Source: Verrucosispora sp. WMMD573 (GTDB lineage: Bacteria > Actinomycetota > Actinomycetes > Mycobacteriales > Micromonosporaceae). From it: a stretch of DNA of 64,000 nucleotides. The DNA is taken from NCBI RefSeq assembly GCF_027497175.1, contig NZ_CP114901.1, forward strand, positions 186,001 through 250,000, read 5' to 3'. Under the pieces are notes generated by a model. It saw only the letters and a list, made by a program, of their open reading frames with translations, did no database searches and was not told the origin of the DNA. Each line of letters opens with the position of its first letter. Position 1 is the first letter of the stretch. Below are positions 61,822-64,000 of this stretch, in pieces. The translations under genes and the position numbers were made by a program.

Positions 61822-62202
61822 ATGACGGATCGTGATCGGCAACGACCGCTGGAGGAGCGCCCCGAGGCGGCCGCGGCGGTCGACGACGACAGCACCGTTC
61901 CTCAGCTGATGACCGGGGGCGGTCCCGACCGGAACGATCCGGCATTCGCCGAACCGGATGATCCGACCGGAAGCGGGCCGACCGCCGACATCATCGCCGA
62001 TCCGTACGCCGCCGGTACCGGCGCGACGGGCACCGGCACCGGTGCCGGCGGGGACAACATCCGCACCGGCGCAGAGCAGCCCTGGGAGCCGGAGGACCTG
62101 GTGATGGCTCGCGGGCAGGACCTCACCGCCGAGAACATCGAGCGGGCCCGGCGCGACTTGGACGAGACCGGCCGCACGGCGATCGAGAAGACGGTTCCCT
62201 GA
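61822..62202 (+). CDS. Hydrophilic protein of unknown function
   Basis: Protein of 126 aa, Asp/Gly/Thr/Pro-rich, largely disordered, with a short helical C-terminus (EDLVMARGQDLTAENIERARRDLDETGRTAIEKTVP). No TM. ATG at 61822 has AGGAGG about ten bases upstream. Its composition resembles the N-terminal part of the preceding protein, but no domain is shared. Confidence 0.62.
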   Translation: MTDRDRQRPLEERPEAAAAVDDDSTVPQLMTGGGPDRNDPAFAEPDDPTGSGPTADIIADPYAAGTGATGTGTGAGGDNIRTGAEQPWEPEDLVMARGQDLTAENIERARRDLDETGRTAIEKTVP

Positions 62203-62305
62203 TCCGCATGCGCTACGGTGCGCCCTCGCCGCGGCGGCGGTAGCCGGTTGCGGCATGCCAACGCCGTCGAGCGGGTGACGGCAACCGTGGCGCAGGCGGC
62301 GCGAG

Positions 62306-62344
62306 GGGCCCCTGGTCCGACCGGTGCGGTCGGACCAGGGGCCC
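62306..62344. terminator. Bidirectional terminator between convergent genes
   Basis: Perfect 18-bp inverted repeat (arm GGGCCCCTGGTCC..; loop GTG) between the genes ending at 62202 (+) and 62403 (-). Confidence 0.8.
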
Positions 62345-62402
62345 GGGTGACCTGCCGCCGCAGCGCCTCACCTACTGTCGGCGGCGGGTATGCCTGTGCC
62401 CG

Positions 62403-64000
62403 TCAGGACAGCGGCGGGTAGGCGTTGCGCATCAGCTCGGAAAGCTGCGCCGGGAACCAGGCACCCGAGATCGGTGCGTCCGGCAGGGCACCGCTCATGC
62501 TGTTGCCGTTGCGCTCGTTGCCCTGGTAGGTCGGGTCGCACATCCGGTCGAAGCCCTTGCCGTCGTTGTTCGGGATCTCGCGGCTGGAGCCGTCCGACTC
62601 ACCCGGGGGCTTGATCCAGACGTACGCGTCGATGCCGGATGCCGGTGCGGCCTTCGGGCGCTCGCCCAGACCCGCGCCGGACTGGTTGCACCAGTTGCCC
62701 TTGTGGATCCGGCGATCGATGCGGCCACCGTCCACGTAGGCGTTCACGCTGGTCGTCGGGCCCGCGGCGGTGGGCCGGTTCGGGCCGCCCCAGCCGTTAC
62801 GCGAGGTGTCGATCAGCATGCCGATGTTGCTGGGGAAGCCCTGCCGGACCAGTTCCTGACGGAAGGCCTGAGCGAAGCTCTGCTCGTCGTTGTACTGGTT
62901 CCAGTCGATCCAGTCCGACTGCCGCACCGTCTGCCCGTTCACCGAGTCGGTGACCTTGGCGTACGGCTCGACCAGTGCCGAGTAGTTGGCCGTGTTGGTG
63001 ATGAAGCCGTGCACGTGGTTGACGGTGGCGCCGGAGGCGCCGGCGGCCTCCCGCAGGATCTGGGCGGTCGGGGTGAAGTTGCTGTCCCAGCCGATCCAGC
63101 CGTGGTGCCCGGCGTCGATGTAGTTGTAGACGTTCGGGATCGCGCCCAGCTTGGCCAGGGCGTAGCCGACACCCTGCACGTACGCGCCGTTGGCCTTGAC
63201 CGTGTCGCACATCGCGGTGCCACCCGGGTTGCCGGAGGTGTTGGTCACCAGGTTCGGCAGCGAGTCGATCTCGATGATGTTGATGATCCGCAGGTTGCGG
63301 TACTTCGCGTCACCCTGGATCGCCGCGATCGGGTCGATGTACTCGGCCTTGTACTTCGGCAGCTCGTCCGCCTTCAGCTCACCGTTGGAGGCGAGCGCCG
63401 CGCAGTCCCGGCCAGGCAGGTTGTAGATGACGACCTGGATGAACTGCGCGTTCTGCCGCAGCGCCTCGTCCAGGTGGTCACGCAGCCCCATCGGACCGTT
63501 GGACTGGCTGTTGTCGGTACCCTCGATCGCCGCGATCCGGTCCAGCCACACGCCGGTCGGGGTGTTCGAGATGCGGCTGCCACCGCTTACCGATTCGGCC
63601 TTGGCCTTCCACTCCGGGTTCACGTAGCCCCGGGCGTTCACGTACGGGTTGTCCACCTTGGTGCCGGGCGGCGGCGTGGTGGGCGGCGGGGTCGTCGGCG
63701 GCGGGGTGGTGGGCGGAGGCGTGGTGGGGGGCGGCGTCGTCGGCGGCGGGGTGGTCGGCGGCGGCGTGGTCGGGGTCGTGCCGCCGTTGCAGGCCACCCC
63801 GTTGACGGTGAACGAGGTGGGCTTGGGGTTGCTGCCGCTCCACGAGCCGTTGAAGCCGATGCTCGTGCTGGCACCGGTGGCCAGGTTTCCGTTCCACGAC
63901 TCGTTCTGCGCGGTCACGTTGCGGCCCGACTGGCTCCACCGGGCCGACCAGCCCTGCACGAGACGCTGGTTGGCGTCGGGGAACGTGAAGCCGAGCGTCC
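62403..64000 (-). CDS. GH6 cellulase (CBM2-linker-GH6), 5' end beyond the window
   Basis: At least 532 residues; the N-terminus is missing at the right edge. Visible order: most of a CBM2 ([41 protein letters not shown]), a PPPTT linker of about seven units, and a GH6 catalytic domain (about 430 aa). GH6 features: YNLPGRDCAALAS, IIEIDSLPNLVTN with the proton-donor Asp, YIDAGHHGWIGW, DTSRNGWGGPNRP with the putative base Asp, and CNQSGAGLGERP. The exo/endo mode cannot be told; the long loop-rich domain with several Cys resembles actinobacterial cellobiohydrolases. Secreted. Confidence 0.92.
   Translation of the reverse strand, partial: TLGFTFPDANQRLVQGWSARWSQSGRNVTAQNESWNGNLATGASTSIGFNGSWSGSNPKPTSFTVNGVACNGGTTPTTPPPTTPPPTTPPPTTPPPTTPPPTTPPPTTPPPGTKVDNPYVNARGYVNPEWKAKAESVSGGSRISNTPTGVWLDRIAAIEGTDNSQSNGPMGLRDHLDEALRQNAQFIQVVIYNLPGRDCAALASNGELKADELPKYKAEYIDPIAAIQGDAKYRNLRIINIIEIDSLPNLVTNTSGNPGGTAMCDTVKANGAYVQGVGYALAKLGAIPNVYNYIDAGHHGWIGWDSNFTPTAQILREAAGASGATVNHVHGFITNTANYSALVEPYAKVTDSVNGQTVRQSDWIDWNQYNDEQSFAQAFRQELVRQGFPSNIGMLIDTSRNGWGGPNRPTAAGPTTSVNAYVDGGRIDRRIHKGNWCNQSGAGLGERPKAAPASGIDAYVWIKPPGESDGSSREIPNNDGKGFDRMCDPTYQGNERNGNSMSGALPDAPISGAWFPAQLSELMRNAYPPLS
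63661..63777 (-). repeat. Tandem repeat encoding PPPTT linker
   Basis: 15-bp units inside the GH6 gene, encoding about seven Pro-Pro-Pro-Thr-Thr repeats between CBM2 and catalytic domain. Confidence 0.85.

Overview
The window is chromosomal DNA of a very G+C-rich actinomycete. The best fit is the family Micromonosporaceae (Micromonospora or a close relative). This rests on codon use, GTG/TTG/CTG starts, many apparently leaderless genes, a cvnABCD conservon, actinobacterial small proteins (GPGG-motif membrane protein, DUF742, DUF1360, DUF3817) and secreted plant-polymer enzymes with CBM2 modules on Pro/Thr linkers. The genus is an inference; nothing in the window names the species. There is no rRNA, CRISPR array, intact tRNA, insertion sequence or phage.

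Layout. 1-4.4 kb: a polysaccharide-lyase cluster that looks alginate/polyuronate directed (3' end of a PL6-type beta-helix lyase, a fumarylacetoacetate-hydrolase family enzyme, a PL7 lyase, and a PL7-like lyase with an N-terminal binding module). The cluster is followed by about 0.8 kb without genes. That gap ends in the 3' half of a tRNA-Arg(TCT)-like sequence, probably an old attachment site, and the antisense of this fragment forms the C-terminus of a HAD hydrolase. 6-13.4 kb: a secreted sugar dehydrogenase with CBM2, a GNAT acetyltransferase, a three-gene signalling unit (histidine kinase, kinase-like membrane protein without a phosphoacceptor His, LuxR-type regulator), an unknown protein and a PlsC acyltransferase. 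13.4-24.3 kb: a debranching-enzyme-like hydrolase coupled to an SCP2 protein, a CBS protein, aspartate-semialdehyde dehydrogenase, an active/inactive M16 peptidase pair, a catalase-fold protein, a PhoX/DUF839 protein, and class I DAHP synthase. Ahead of the DAHP synthase gene lies a short leader peptide carrying Tyr, Trp and Phe codons and mutually exclusive RNA stems.

24.4-35 kb: small and membrane proteins of unknown role, an NlpC/P60 cell-wall hydrolase, a principal-like sigma factor, an SDR enzyme, a thymidylate-kinase-like protein, a nucleotidyltransferase/BON pair, a metallophosphoesterase, a 47-residue membrane protein and TspO. 35.3-41.6 kb: an alpha-glucoside uptake and hydrolysis locus (binding protein, two permeases, LacI regulator, GH13 alpha-glucosidase) with a LacI-type operator in front. 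41.6-47.1 kb: an MFS transporter and the xylose genes xylA-xylB, divergent from a ROK repressor. 47.2-50.8 kb: two SpoIIE-type phosphatases around a MarR regulator. 50.8-55.5 kb: an undecaprenyl-phosphate sugar transferase, a binding-protein/VWA fusion and a lactonase-type beta-propeller. 55.6-59.8 kb: the cvnABCD conservon. 60-62.2 kb: three genes of unknown function, two of which share a C-terminal domain. 62.4 kb to the end: a GH6 cellulase with CBM2, cut off by the window edge.

Together the window describes a saprophyte that degrades alginate-like, cellulosic, alpha-glucan and xylose-containing material, with much signalling. The strongest candidate for something little described is the aromatic leader-peptide attenuator ahead of the DAHP synthase gene.
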